Shown here one piece after another: positions 36,229 through 47,569 of a DNA stretch of 64,000 nt. This DNA comes from Enoplolaimus lenunculus (lineage: Eukaryota > Nematoda > Enoplea > Enoplida > Thoracostomopsidae), in contig JASANG010004111.1 of assembly GCA_030248215.1 (NCBI GenBank), positions 49,299-113,298 of the forward strand, given 5' to 3'. Under the pieces are notes generated by a model. That model saw only the letters and a list, made by a program, of their open reading frames with translations, was not told where the DNA came from and made no database searches. Position 1 is the first letter of the stretch, and every line of letters starts with the position of its first letter. Both the position numbers and the translations under genes were made by a program.

Positions 36229-39090
36229 ACACACACTAAGCGCTCACACAAGCGTCCTTGTGAGTATAAATGGAGTATATGAAAATGATTGCGCCTATAT
36301 AACCATATCTTAGCCAAAATTGATTGTCAGTGTGGTTTGGATTAGCAACAGAAGAGGCTGGTTCCTGTTTGACCAGTGACTTGGATAGCGACGTTTTGTT
36401 GTAAACGTGGCGGTTTTAGTACGAAACGATGAAATGATACCAAATAGTATGCACAAATTAAATGGTATATTACATTTTGCTCGGTATTGTGCAATTAAGG
36501 TACGAACTGTTTTGTTGCAATTGCTGTTTATGTTGGTTCAAGAACCGTGAAACAGGACTATTTCTCCCCCAGACGATTTCTCTCTTTCTTTGAGAATTCA
36601 CCCTAAGACAATTCCTGTCTCCAGAGAAATAATTTTGGACAGTTCCTCACTTGGATAAATCGTCGTATGACAATCCTTCCATCCCATGTAGAAGACCACC
36701 TGGGACTAATTGATTCACTCAAATTTATTCAGGATAATTTATCCCTCGACGCAAGACAAATACTACACCGTAAAAAATCCTCCCGGATTACATTATTTTC
36801 TGTCACAAACTGTTCTTCTTGCTGCTCATACTAGCATCTACCACGCATTAACTTTGTTAAAAATCTCAGTTGCACAGAACCCCACTATATCTTTCCACAT
36901 ACAGGTGCACCTGTCGTATCCTAGATAATGGACGTTAGCATATACATTCGAAGCAGGGTAAAAACAACGGTTCGGGTTCAATTTCATCTTGTTTCACCGG
37001 AAACAAACCGTATCTGGAGTCCAACATCGTCCAAATAGGATTTGTGAAACGAACCGAAGAATACATTGCAATCTTTGTCCCTAAAATGCAACAACGGCCA
37101 AACTTTTCGGTTGGTTCATGTTCCGCATGTTCTCATGCTACTTTGGTTAATATAAACAGGTGCTTCTTTAATCATTTTGTAACGGCTGCTTGTCTCATTT
37201 TTCATGTTTTCAACTAATTTATCTCATGTACGAATTTGGTTCAATCCAAGTGTATAAAAACATGGACAGGGTGGGAACAGCAAAGGAAACTCACCCTTCA
37301 CTTTCGCCGAATCTGAAGTAAAATCGGAAATTTTGTTCTTGCCTTGCTTGGAGTGCCATGCTAAGGCGTACAATATAGCATACGATAGTTTGTTGTTCTG
37401 GATGCAAAACAATATAATGTTGTTGGCTGTTTGCACAACTGAGATTCTGCAAAAAAGTTAATGAATGCAAGGGAATAATAGTATAAGAGCAGGGAGAAGA
37501 ACGGTGGTGACTGAAAATAGTTCTGAACAACGATTGTTCATGGGTGAGTATGTATTTGTTCTGCGACGGGGGTTGTCTTGAATAATTATGGTGGGTGAAT
37601 AATCAAGGACGATTTCTTTTCGGGAGAAATTGCCCTGGGGCAGCGGCGTTGTTTGAAGATTGGTGCAGTCTTTATGCCTTGTGTTGATGAAACTGTGTTT
37701 CTGAATTGGTTTGTAAATTTGACTTTTTCTGACAGCCCTGGGCGCATAAACTTAAATTAAAAAAGGAGCTTAAAGTTAAGTAAGTATATAACGTGCGTGT
37801 TCTGCAAAATTTTGGGAAATGTTGAGTTGGAAATATTGTTGAGATATCAAAATCATTTCAAATTTAGCTGAATATAACTTTGTTTGTTACATGTTTGTTC
37901 TGGTTCACTCCTTAACCTTACTATGACAGACTAATGCGTAATCGAGTTACATAATTTTAGCGAGAATTCATGATTTGAAGATAGTTTTATTTTACTGCAA
38001 ACATACCTAAACTCCGAAGAAGGAATGGTGTCAATGTTTTAAAACATAATATTTGTACGTTCATTTTATTTATTTTATATTGTCTTGTTAAGCCAAATTA
38101 TCGACTGTGTGTAAGTGCCACATATGCGGATCTGAATGCAGCATGGTGGTAGTGTACACTAAACGCACGTAATATGCCAAGTTTCGAAACTCACCATTCG
38201 CTAATTATCAGGTCATTTCACCTATCGCCAACTGTTGATAGCTTCTAGATACACGCATTTGAGCATACAAGCCTAAGCATTGCCTGGACTTGAAACATAT
38301 ACATATATTACATATTACCTTTCGTTTAAGTTGAAAGACATATTCCAAAAATATGCTGGGAACTCCGAAAATATAGAAGTTCTCAAATAAGCGTCGTGTT
38401 AATGCAACTGTAAATTTTGAATTCCAGCCAGCTACGTGTAGTTAAAATGGTCCAATATTAAGGATCGATCTAGGTTTCATAGCTAATGTGTGGCTAAACG
38501 TAATTTTAACAATATATGGTAAATAAAAAGGCTTTTTATATGGAAGCCGCAGTTATTACCTATGTAAGGCTTACGCATAAAAATTTTCTGTTATAGCGTT
38601 CATCACTGAATTGCTCCAAATGTCTTGAAATGTATTGCGTCTTATTTTGTTCCATAAGCATATTTTTTTTGACGACAGAAATTTAATCGAGTATTTTTGA
38701 GATTGTGCTTCTTGAGTTCAATATTTTTTATGTCAATATTATCAGGCATTTCGCGGTAGTCGCTTAAATATACGTATCGTTTTTACGTGCACTGCTATTT
38801 GAGAGCGCCCAACTGTTTTCAGCGTAGAGTCAATAATTGGCAAGGAACGTCACTTTGGTTATCAAGAGTTTAGCTGTACTTGCATGCATTTGTTCCTTAT
38901 ATTATATATATGTTTAGATTGCAAAACTCTATCTGGTCTGATTCTACGTTTAGAAAGTTAGGTATTACGGCAAGATGATACCTGTGTATATACTTTGCCA
39001 TGCTATAAGACGAAGGACAAATTTTGTTTTTACAAGTAAATCACGAAAGATTTGGTAAGATCTGGACAAATAGAATCGTGACAGAGGAAA

Positions 39091-39415
39091 TTGTTGATTT
39101 AAAAAGTTATGTTCTGCAAAAAATGGCTTTTAGCAGGTTGTAAACTGGTGATAAAACGCAAACGGATAGTGATAAAATAAGAGAAACGAAAAACAGATCT
39201 TGAAGTATAAATGTTTCAAAGATGACTTAATTGAGATTGTGAACTTAGTATAAATTATTGATTTAAAGAATCATGTTCTGCAAAAAATGGCTTTTAACAG
39301 GATGTAAACGAATAGTAAAATAACGAAAACGAATAGTGATCAAAATAACGGGAGTGGTGAAATATGGATATTGAAGTAAAAAGTTTCAAAGATGATTTAT
39401 TTTTCTGCCTACACA
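39091..39415. repeat. Two-copy tandem repeat, 164-bp period
   Basis: TTCTGCAAAAAATGGCTTTT occurs at 39112 and again at 39276. The flanks (GATTTAAA before; GTTTCAAAGATGA later in the unit) match across both copies, so the unit is about 164 bp. Confidence 0.8.
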
Positions 39416-40010
39416 ATCAATGCATGCAAATATTCACTTGACTTGTGTAATTTTTATTTCATATTGAACAACAATATTGAGACATATCCGTCGTGTATAA
39501 CTAATTTTGGGTATAACCGGCAGCGGACACCGCTTTTGCCGAAAATGAAAACCGTTATCCGGTTTCACCCTGGAATTCAAAGCTAATGATATTTTGTAAT
39601 ATATATCGTTCACAGTAAATGTTATGTGTGTTTTTATGAAGAGATGATGGCGGACTATATGCATGGCGAGATTTGTAAGTCAAGGTACGATCAGGAAAAG
39701 GCCGATATCCCTATCTGGTATAAACCTGTGGTGTATATATTTATGGCTGCTGCCGATCTTGATGTTTTGAATGTGGCGCAATGTCGTTTCCTGGCAAGTC
39801 GGGTAAATATTTCACCCTGAACAAACTGAAGAAAAAAAGAGTGACTGCAGTGAAAATAACCAGTGTTTATGTTCTGTGTCAGGTTTACCAATCCTTCATA
39901 ATTCCATACAGTGGTATCCACATTTTGTAATGTATATAGGGTCATTTTTATAGTTACTTCAACGGGTAGTATAAATACAGTTAACGGATAGAGATCAAAA
40001 TTATGGAAAC

Positions 40011-40257
40011 CAGGGTGCAATCGGAGGTGAAACATACCGGAGCCGAAGGTCAACGAAACTTGCCAAAGCCGGAGATGAGGCGTAGTTAGGTGGTAACGGT
40101 GATGGTTAACTATGGTTAGGAATCTACTTAACCCACTGTTCCGGACCTGTTCTACGGATGGGCCAAATTTTGAACGCAAAATAACCGAATTTTCGTTATT
40201 TCTGCAACGGATAGGGAAACTGATTTCTACCGGAAACGGATAGGCTGTTGCATCCTG
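40011..40257. mobile_element. CAGGGTGCAATCGG-end miniature element, degraded
   Basis: Left end CAGGGTGCAATCGGAGG, right end GGCTGTTGCATCCTG. It shares CCGGAGCCGAAGGTCAACGA words with the neighbour at 40786-41138. Flanking 8-mers do not match, consistent with later rearrangement by the local duplication that covers its right part. Confidence 0.6.
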
Positions 40258-40764
40258 GTCGTTTCAGATGAAGGGCCATGTAAAGATCAGGGGCGGAATG
40301 TTTTTCAGTGGCACTAGGATAGAATAAGCTTTAGACTATTTTTTTTGTTTGGCATAGGTTAGGCTTAGGAATATGCTCATTCTTACGCTTAGGAATATGC
40401 TCATTCTTACGCTTAGGAATATGCTTGTAATACAGTTTCGTCCGCCCCTGTTCTTTACATCTTCCGTTATTTCTACAACGGAAACGGACACTGATTTCGA
40501 CCGGAAATGGAAACGGATAGTCTTACATTTTCGTCGTTTCAGATGAAGGCCCATGTAAATATGAGGGGCGGAACGTTTTTCTGTGGTGTTATTAAAACTA
40601 TATTTATAGAATAAGCTTAAGCTTTACACTATGTTTTTGCTTGGCTTAAGCTTTGGCTTAGGAATATGCTTATTCTTAGGCATAGGAATATATATGCTCA
40701 TTCTTACGCTTAGGCTTCGGAATATGCTTATAATAGAGTTCCGCCCTTGTTCTTTACATACGCC
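40177..40764. repeat. Local tandem duplication, 285-bp period, carrying a miniature element
   Basis: Two units: each has CGTTATTTCT.CAACGGA, TCGTTTCAGATGAAGG, CCATGTAAA, then GCTTAGGAATATGCT arrays and ends in CCGCCC..TGTTCTTTACAT. The word CAGATGAA lies at 40265 and again at 40550, a spacing of 285 bp. The first unit's element lacks its right terminus; the second is complete (40558-40764). Confidence 0.8.
40558..40764. mobile_element. Miniature element with telomere-like core and exact 8-bp target duplication
   Basis: Ends GGCCCATGTAAATATGAGGG and, on the other strand, GGCGTATGTAAAGAACAAGG. Both flanks are CAGATGAA (40550-40557 and 40765-40772). The core has GCTTAGG-type words (TTGGCTTAAGCTTTGGCTTAGG). 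Relatives lie at 40273-40460, 44841-45025, 49837-50035 and 52498-52652. An 8-bp duplication points to hAT; the GGCC start is less usual for that group. Confidence 0.85.
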
Positions 40765-40785
40765 CAGATGAACAACAGCTGATAG

Positions 40786-41138
40786 CAGGGTGCGACCGAA
40801 GGTGAAAAATACCGGAGCCGGAGGTCAACGAAACTTGCCGGAGCCGGAGGTGAGGCGAAATTATGTAGTAAAAATGATGGTTAATTAGTTAAGTTTACCC
40901 AATATCTGCAATGTTGTTAAGTTGTTTGGCTTTACGTTAATTTTCTGGGAAATTTCGGAAATTGTTTTCTAAAAATTGTGACAAAAGTAAAGCGAACACG
41001 CTAAACAGATAAATTGTGTTAAATTCTGCAAAAATTTTACTATCGAAATTGCCGGAACCTCCGGCAAAAATTCTACCGGAGCAGGAGCCGGAAGCCGATT
41101 TTCTGCCGGAGCCGGAGGCAGACTCCGGTTGTAACCTG
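40786..41138. mobile_element. hAT-like miniature element with exact 8-bp target duplication
   Basis: Begins CAGGGTGCGACCGAAGG and ends CTCCGGTTGTAACCTG, with GCCGGAGCCGGAGG words near both ends. Both flanks are GCTGATAG (40778-40785 and 41139-41146). Length 353 bp. The left flank begins only a few bases after the target duplication of the previous element ends. Confidence 0.9.
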
Positions 41139-41602
41139 GCTGATAGAGGGAACGAAATTGACGGAGATTTTTTCACCACATTATTTTTGTCCGTATCTTG
41201 AACAGCATGGTTGTATCCGGGCGCTTTGGGTTTTCTGAGACTATGTATAGTCAGTCTTTTCGAAAACACTTTGTTGCCAGGGTACCGGTTTCAGAATATA
41301 TATTTGATATTTTTTGAACCACTGCAATTTTTTCACTGATTTTCTTTTAAAAGTACTTTGTTGCTGTCTGTACATGTTTTCGAATGTTTGATATTTTTTA
41401 ACCTTTGCTACCCATACGCTAAAAGGTGAAGCTGTCCTGAACCCATTAATTGCAGTAATAATCGAGACTTAAATTTTGCACTTAAAACTATAATGCAATG
41501 CAATTTGATAGCTTAATGATTTGATTTAATGCAATCAAATGGCGTATATAAGCACCTGCTGTGATTAGCTTGTTCTTCTATAGCCCCGTAGATACTCTGG
41601 AA

Positions 41603-43936
41603 ATGGCAAGCGAAACGCTTACCTCAGTCTATCGCCAGGAATTGTGTTCGATGCGAGAATGTCTACCTTCAGACCATCAACAACGAATTTCTGATGGACT
41701 TTTGGAAGAGTTGGCGGTGGCACTCGCCGATGGAACTGTGATTGAAATTTTACGAGGCTTGCAGGTAGTGTGTGATGCCATTGAAATTCAAACTTTGATT
41801 GTAAGGTTTTTATTGAATTGGTTGATTTGAGGTGTATATGTTGCATTTGTTTCGCAGGATTTGGAATTGGAAGCGGTATATTGTTTCCAATTATTGATTT
41901 TGTGCCTTTTGAAGTACCAGCTTTTGGTGGCCTTGCACATTTTTGTAATAATAGTACTACAAAAGCGAAGTGAAACATTTAGTATTTACAAAATGCATAC
42001 AGAAATAATTGTTGCTAAATTACTGACGGTTTGGTTGAATTGGTTGATTTGAGGTGTATATGTTGCATTTGTTTCGCAGGATTTGGAATTGGAAGCGGTA
42101 TATTGTTTCCAATTATTGATTTTGTGCCTTTTGAAGTACCAGCTTTTGGTGGCCTTGCACATTTTTGTAATAATAGTACTACAAAAGCGAAGTGAAACAT
42201 TTAGTATTTACAAAATGCATACAGAAATAATTGTTGCTAAATTACTGACGGTTTGGTTGAATTGGTTGATTTGAGGTGTATATGTTGCATTTGTTTCGCA
42301 GGATTTGGAATTGGAAGCGGTATATTGTTTCCAATTATTGATTTTGTGCCTTTTGAAGTACCAGCTTTTGGTGGCCTTGCACATTTTTGTAATAATAGTA
42401 CTACAAAAGCGAAGTGAAACATTTAGTATTTACAAAATGCATGCAGAAATAATTGTTGCTAAATTACTGACGGTTTGGTATCGTCGACTCTTGTACACTT
42501 TCCCATCTTCTTTTGCTTAAGTTCGAGCTTAGGTTAGAAAAGAGTTTGCCTAAAGCCTGACACTAAACCTTAATCATAAATGAGGTGAAAGTGGAAAAGA
42601 GCCCATGGCATCTTCAATGAATCAGCCGTGTTAGTTTGTGAAATGGGTCCATTTGACATTGTAGCGTTATTTTTCACATTTCTGAAAATTTTAAGAAGAC
42701 AAATTCAAAATTCTATATATACTCGCATGCTATTGACCCTACCAAATGCATCGTTACAACTATTATTGTGTGTTTAAGAATCGTGTTAAAAATCGTTACA
42801 AACGAAATGTTCTGTGCGATTGGAAAACAGTATTTGTAGTCTAGAGTTTCGCTACAGTAGAGACTTATTGTTGCATTTCTTTATTTAAAAAATGTTTGAA
42901 AACATTCTGTTTGAATCCCGAAAAGTTTCAAAATGGCACGTTATTGTTGACACAATTTTTTCAGGATATACAGCAAATGAGCGAAAAAGGGTTGTTTCAT
43001 ACGCGTTGTATGAAAATTCGCGATCACAAAGCGCGTATAGCGGCACTTGAAAAGAAACATCGAGATGTGATTGCAATGACACAAAGTAGGCCACATCATG
43101 TTCCGCTGCTTAAACAAGATCATGAACGCGAAATTAAGGTATAATTTTGTAAAAAAATTAAGTCCACCATGTATAATTTATCGTACTTAATGGTTTTGGC
43201 AGCTAGCTATGACTTCTGCAATGGAAACCGTGTTTTGAAATAGCTGTATAGCGCCTATCACCAGTTACTGGTACTCTTTGAACGAGTGAACTTGCAAACA
43301 TCTGAAGAAAAATTAGATATTTTAGTCTAGTTTTATTTCGGCTTTTGTTTATGATTTATGAATTTTGGTTAACTGGTTCGAAAACGTCAAGATTGCGTAG
43401 GAAAAATTTATTTTTCCGTAATGCTTAAGTTTACTGTCCTGTGGTGGTGGAAAATTCAACTGCGCTTCCCTGTCCTTTTCTGGTATTTTGAAATCCGGCT
43501 GAACCCTGTGATTTCATTGTTGAAATTTTGAAACAGGTTGCTTTAGGGGCGTCCCGGTTTCCCGCAAAATAGCAGTTTGCTAGGTTTAGGTTTTATGATC
43601 AGTGCCGTGCTCAGCGCCTCCTGAATTCCGTAAATGGGAGAACCCATCACACCCTGAGGGTCCCTCGCAAAACTTCAAAATACTAAAAGTTTGCAGCACA
43701 CTTATAATGACTGATTTTAATAGGCGTTACAACGACGACATCAAGACGAATTGCGTCAAACTGATATGAAAATTGTTCTTGAGTTGGATTCGTTGGTTGG
43801 ACAACAGCAGGCGACCATGGTTAAAGCTGGTGTACCCGGATACCGAATAACTTCCGATCGAAATGATATTCAAACTCAAATGCATTTGACTGAATTTATA
43901 TTGAAACTTGGACAAAAGTACTGGAAAACTAAATGA
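41603..43936 (+). CDS. DGCR6: DGCR6/gonadal homologue, 3 exons, complete (182 residues)
   Basis: Homologue of vertebrate DGCR6/DGCR6L and fly gonadal (gdl), a small coiled-coil protein of uncertain role; vertebrate DGCR6 has been linked to GABA-B receptor traffic. Exons 41603-41764, 42965-43138 and 43724-43936 join in phase 0 with stop TGA at 43934. Family blocks in order: LPSDHQQRISDGLLEELAVA, DGTVIEILRGLQ-DIQQMSEK, ALEKKHRDV, SRPHHVPLL, KIVLELDSLVGQQQATM and KAGVPGYRIT. Human equivalents are [58 protein letters not shown] and KAGVAGFYVT. Start chosen at MASETL (41603); 14 further in-frame codons upstream to 41561 are not family-like. The C-terminus is shorter than human, which lacks counterparts here after about residue 180. 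The first intron carries a triplicated 222-bp segment. Lies 5.4 kb downstream of CDC27 on the same strand. Confidence 0.95.
41815..42478 (+). repeat. 222-bp segment in three near-identical tandem copies inside the DGCR6 intron
   Basis: Units begin GAATTGGTTGATTTGAGG at 41815, 42037 and 42259; I saw essentially one base difference (CATACAG against CATGCAG in the third) apart from the ends. Each unit holds a good acceptor, TTGTTTCGCAG, followed by an open frame in the phase expected from DGCR6 exon 1 (DLELEAVYCFQ...). No convincing donor follows, and homologues need no residues here, so the units are probably intronic. Near identity implies recent duplication or an assembly repeat. Confidence 0.95.
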
Positions 43937-44213
43937 AATACGTATCCGGAATCTAGGAAAAGCGATGAAATGCTAATTAAGCATTGTTTTGTAGACGAGG
44001 ATGTAGCCGGGGAAGAGGTTATACGTTAAAATCCGCCATTTGTGATTATTGCTCCATGTAATTTTGGAAACTTTTTCAGGTGGTAGCACAAGAGACTAAT
44101 TCGGAATTTGTATAAAATGTAATCTCCACTATTTCCAGTATTCTGGCAACAGCCTGTGTATAACGAGCGCATCGTTGCCGGTTGTAGCCGCTATAAGTAC
44201 CTACTGTAGTTAC

Positions 44214-44570
44214 TCGAATAAGAGGGCTCCCAATGTCGAGGCCTAATCAATAAACCCTAATTAGATTCCATAAATGTAAATTATGCCTAACTGTAGCGCA
44301 TAAATGGCTCCAGGACCAAATAAAGTTGAGTTCGAAACTTTAAAGCTTACTTAAGTTTTGAAAGTATATTCATAAGTATAGTCTTGCATAATCGCTCAAG
44401 CTTTTGATACAAGGCAAACGTTGGGATATATCAGTAACGAAGGGTGGCTGAGGGTGTGTTAAAAATACATAACAGTCCATGTTCGAATAACAGGGGGTTC
44501 CCTCTGGAGAGGCTAGATAAATATCAGTCTCCTCCTCTTATTAGTTTCGCTACAGTATTGACGTTAGGGG
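44214..44570. repeat. Dispersed direct repeat, copy 1
   Basis: Shares with 47570-47990 an ordered series of words: CCATAAATGT, AATTATSCCTAACTGTA, ACTCCAGGGA-like GCTCCAGGACCAAATAAA, GAAACTTT, CTAAGTATA-like TAAGTATAGTCTTGCAT, TTTTTGATACAAG-like, ATCAGTAACGAAG, ACATAACAGTCC, CGAATAACAGGGGG. The mobile class is unknown and no coding frame is seen. Confidence 0.75.
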
Positions 44571-44840
44571 TTTTCTGCAGCTGAAGGCATTTTGAAACTC
44601 GCTAATAACAGATTTCTAAGCAGTGTTTGGCTCCGGTAATTTACGGTTTTGAAATTGTGGTAATGAAGAAAATCGTTAATTTTTCAGAAGCGTTTTAACG
44701 CTCGCGACTCGTGCTTATTTTCAGTATTCATGCTTAACATTGTTTGCGGTTTTATTGTTCGTTCAGTCATTCTTTGGCTTAAACTTGAATAGTTATTTAA
44801 ATTTAAAAAGGTTAAGGTTCGAATTCGGCGTTGGCGAAAT

Positions 44841-45025
44841 GGCCATTGTTACTTTAAGGGGCGTAACAGCAGATAAAGCGTATTCCTAAGCCTAAGCTTA
44901 AGCCTAAGCATTGCAAAAATGTGTTCCTAAGTCTAAGCCAGACGCAAAAAATGTAATCTAGAATCTAAACCTACTCTTTTATGGACCCACCAGAAGCCTG
45001 GACGCCTCTTAAAGCAACATTGGCC
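44841..45025. mobile_element. Miniature element with telomere-like core, exact 8-bp target duplication
   Basis: Begins GGCCATTGTTACTTTAAGGG and the opposite end reads GGCCAATGTTGCTTTAAGAG on the other strand. Both flanks are GGCGAAAT (44833-44840 and 45026-45033). The core contains CCTAAGCCTAAGCTTAAGCC and further CTAAGCC words, the complement of TTAGGC-type telomere repeats. The reverse-oriented copy at 52498-52652 is closely similar along its length. Confidence 0.9.
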
Positions 45026-45319
45026 GGCGAAATTATTCCGCACTAGTTTTGTTTTTTGTTGGTATATATTATGCTTCTATAACTTTTTGTTACAAAATTC
45101 ATGGTATTTGACTGTAGCTTTGGGATTGCGATAGAGTTGCTTGTTTCTTTACTTGTCTCAATTTATTGAATATTTGTATTATATATCAATTGTTTAACGT
45201 TCTGTATAAATGCTCAATTCAATAAACGCGATGAAAATACGTGGCTAGTAGTATTTTGCAACATTAATTTCAAACACACAAGTTGCGTATAAAAGTTCCA
45301 GCCCATGTATAGAACAGGT

Positions 45320-46250
45320 TCCTCCCAATTTCCCAAAATCCTAATTTCCCGGGTAATATCACAATTTCCCAAACTAGCAGTATCTAAGGGTCATACGCCA
45401 ATTTTCCTTGTGAAATCCAAATATCCAGAGAAAAGTTAAGGTATATACTTAGGTTAAGGCGTAGGCTTCATGGAACCATAGATAGACGGATGCGAGAAGG
45501 CTTTGCCCCTTTGTAGGCAAATTGGCACATTTGATTCCATCGCACTTGAGAATTGGGGGCGGTAGCCCCCCATCGTTCTTAGGGTCTCTTAAACTTGGAG
45601 GGGGTTAAGGGGGGGCGGTACCCCCTGAGAACGTAATTTAAGAAGAACTCTATGTAGAGGATGGAAGGTTTTACATCGGGAAGCTGTTTTTATTGTATTC
45701 TCAAAGGTGTTGAGTCCCTCCAAACCCCCCACACACTAGGCAATTTAAGTACGTATATATTGAAATTGCATTAATCAGTTATTGTGTATTCTTAAAATTC
45801 TATTACCAAAAAGAGTGCATTCCGACCAGGGGCGTTACCGGGATTTGGTTTCCGAAGGTAACCTAATTTTTCAACAGGAAAACTTAACATCATTTAAATT
45901 ATATGAGCAACGTAAAATAAGGCTGCGACCAAAATCCCAATTTCCAGGGTAACATCCGAATTTCCCAAAATCCCTATTTCCCAAAATCCCGTGCGAAAAA
46001 CGCTGCGCCAAAAATCTCAATTTCCCAAAATCCCGAGCAAAAAACGCTGCGCCCAAAATCCCAATTTCCCGGGTAACATCCGAATTTCCCAAAATCCCTA
46101 TTTCCAAAACCCCGAGTGAAAGCCGCTGCGCTCAAATTCCCAAAATCCCGAGGGAAAACTCTGCTCCCAAAATTCCATTTTCCCAAAATCCCGAACGAAA
46201 AACGCTGCGCCCAAAATCCCAATTCCCCGGGTAATATCCGCGGCTTTTGG
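45320..46250. repeat. CCCAAAATCCC minisatellite
   Basis: From about 45907 to 46240 a mosaic of AATTTCCCAAAATCCC, CCCGGGTAACATCCG and GAAAAACGCTGCGCCCAAAA repeats many times; a sparser start lies at 45320-45440. Between them (45540-45630) is a G-rich stretch with runs of five and seven G. Minus-strand open frames here simply read the array (GILGKWNFG-like repeats). Confidence 0.85.
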
Positions 46251-47569
46251 GATGAACCTCTTCAGTATACATGGGCCAAAGTTCCTTCCTACTCGAAGGT
46301 ATATTTTGATTGTTCCAGCGAGTTTAAACCCCTATTAAACTGCAAACGTAGACCTCAGAACAGGGAGGCAGCCCCGTAGAAAATTTTCCATTTTTTCAAC
46401 CTTATCCAAAATACACCCAAAAAATTCTGCGCTCGGCGCGAAGTGAAGAAGCCATATCCCGCCCCTGGCCTAAACGTAGCTTTAAACATCAATTTCAGGT
46501 AAGAATGGACAGTGGATATTAATAGGGTTAATAATTTTTCGAATTATTTTAGATTGCGGATGGATTTGCCCCCTTTTGACACTTGTTCCGCGACCTCTCA
46601 CTGCATTAAACGTACGTTACCTCGACAGTTTATATAAAAATTGTATAATTTTCCAGCATTCAAACAGTCATCAATTTGTGCTCGAAGAAAATTTAATTTC
46701 AGATTAAAAAGGCGTCAAAATTATGCAAACTCAAGTGCGTCTAAATGTGACTTTGGTGTTTGATTGCTATAGGATTTCAACATTTAAATTGATTTTCAAA
46801 AGAAACAACAACTTTGATTCGTATGTAAATAAATGGGTGACGCAATTTGAAACTAAACCAATATTTGTATTTTATGTATATATTTCTAAAGTGATTATGG
46901 CACCAGATCGATTAATTTATATACGCCTATTAAATATTCTTAGTCTCAAAAATCTCTTACCTATACACAAGAAAGCATATGTACTTTTGCTACGGAAATA
47001 GAAAAGATAAAGCTTGTATTCTATATATTGCAAAACGGAAGTTTCAAATTGCAAACGTTGCCCAAACAACCATTGGGGTATATACAAAAGAAAAATAAAA
47101 ATAGTGCAGATCGGAAATGGATGTATCAATAGGTCTCAATAACACGATTTGGTTTTGGCAATATATACAGCTGCGGTTTCATTGAGTTTTCAAAATTTTT
47201 AAACTATGGCAAACTTGAGCCAAAACGTAAACTTAACTTGAGCCCAAGTATAAGCCACAATCTTATGAAGCTTAAATCCTAAACAATCCGGCGTTATATT
47301 TTTTTACTGGAATCGTTTGTTTTCAAAGTTACTAATAAACGGTTTTTGTACCGTAAATCGAGTGACTACCATATACTGTAAAACTATACAATTGTATTGA
47401 TCAGAGAATGAAAATAACGGCAGCTAAAGGCGGATAGTGGGTAAAGGAATTTTGCGCGGGTATGGCTGCGGGTAAAAAATAAAGTAACCGTGGATTAATC
47501 GCAGCGCGAGTAAAAAATCTTTACCCACTTACACCTCTGTGGCCAATTGAAGGGTTTCTCATTTTGAGT

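Larger units (their letters stand above)
36229..41602. other. Spacer between CDC27 and DGCR6
   Basis: 36229-39090 shows no gene and no clear repeat that I recognise. From 39091 to 41138 it is a cluster of tandem and miniature repeats described separately. A truncated element end CCGGTTTCACCCTGG lies near 39540-39553. Open frames here (for example 39626-39820) do not resemble known proteins. DGCR6 promoter elements were not identified. Confidence 0.6.

Noticed and set aside
39626-39820. Open frame MCFYEEMMADYMHGE.. as an upstream DGCR6 exon
   Set aside because: DGCR6 already has a plausible start at 41603, and this frame has no family similarity and no convincing donor in phase.
41861-42520. 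Three 63-71-residue open frames as a small tandem gene family
   Set aside because: They are the same intron segment repeated; the protein has no recognisable features and sits between two well-supported DGCR6 exons.
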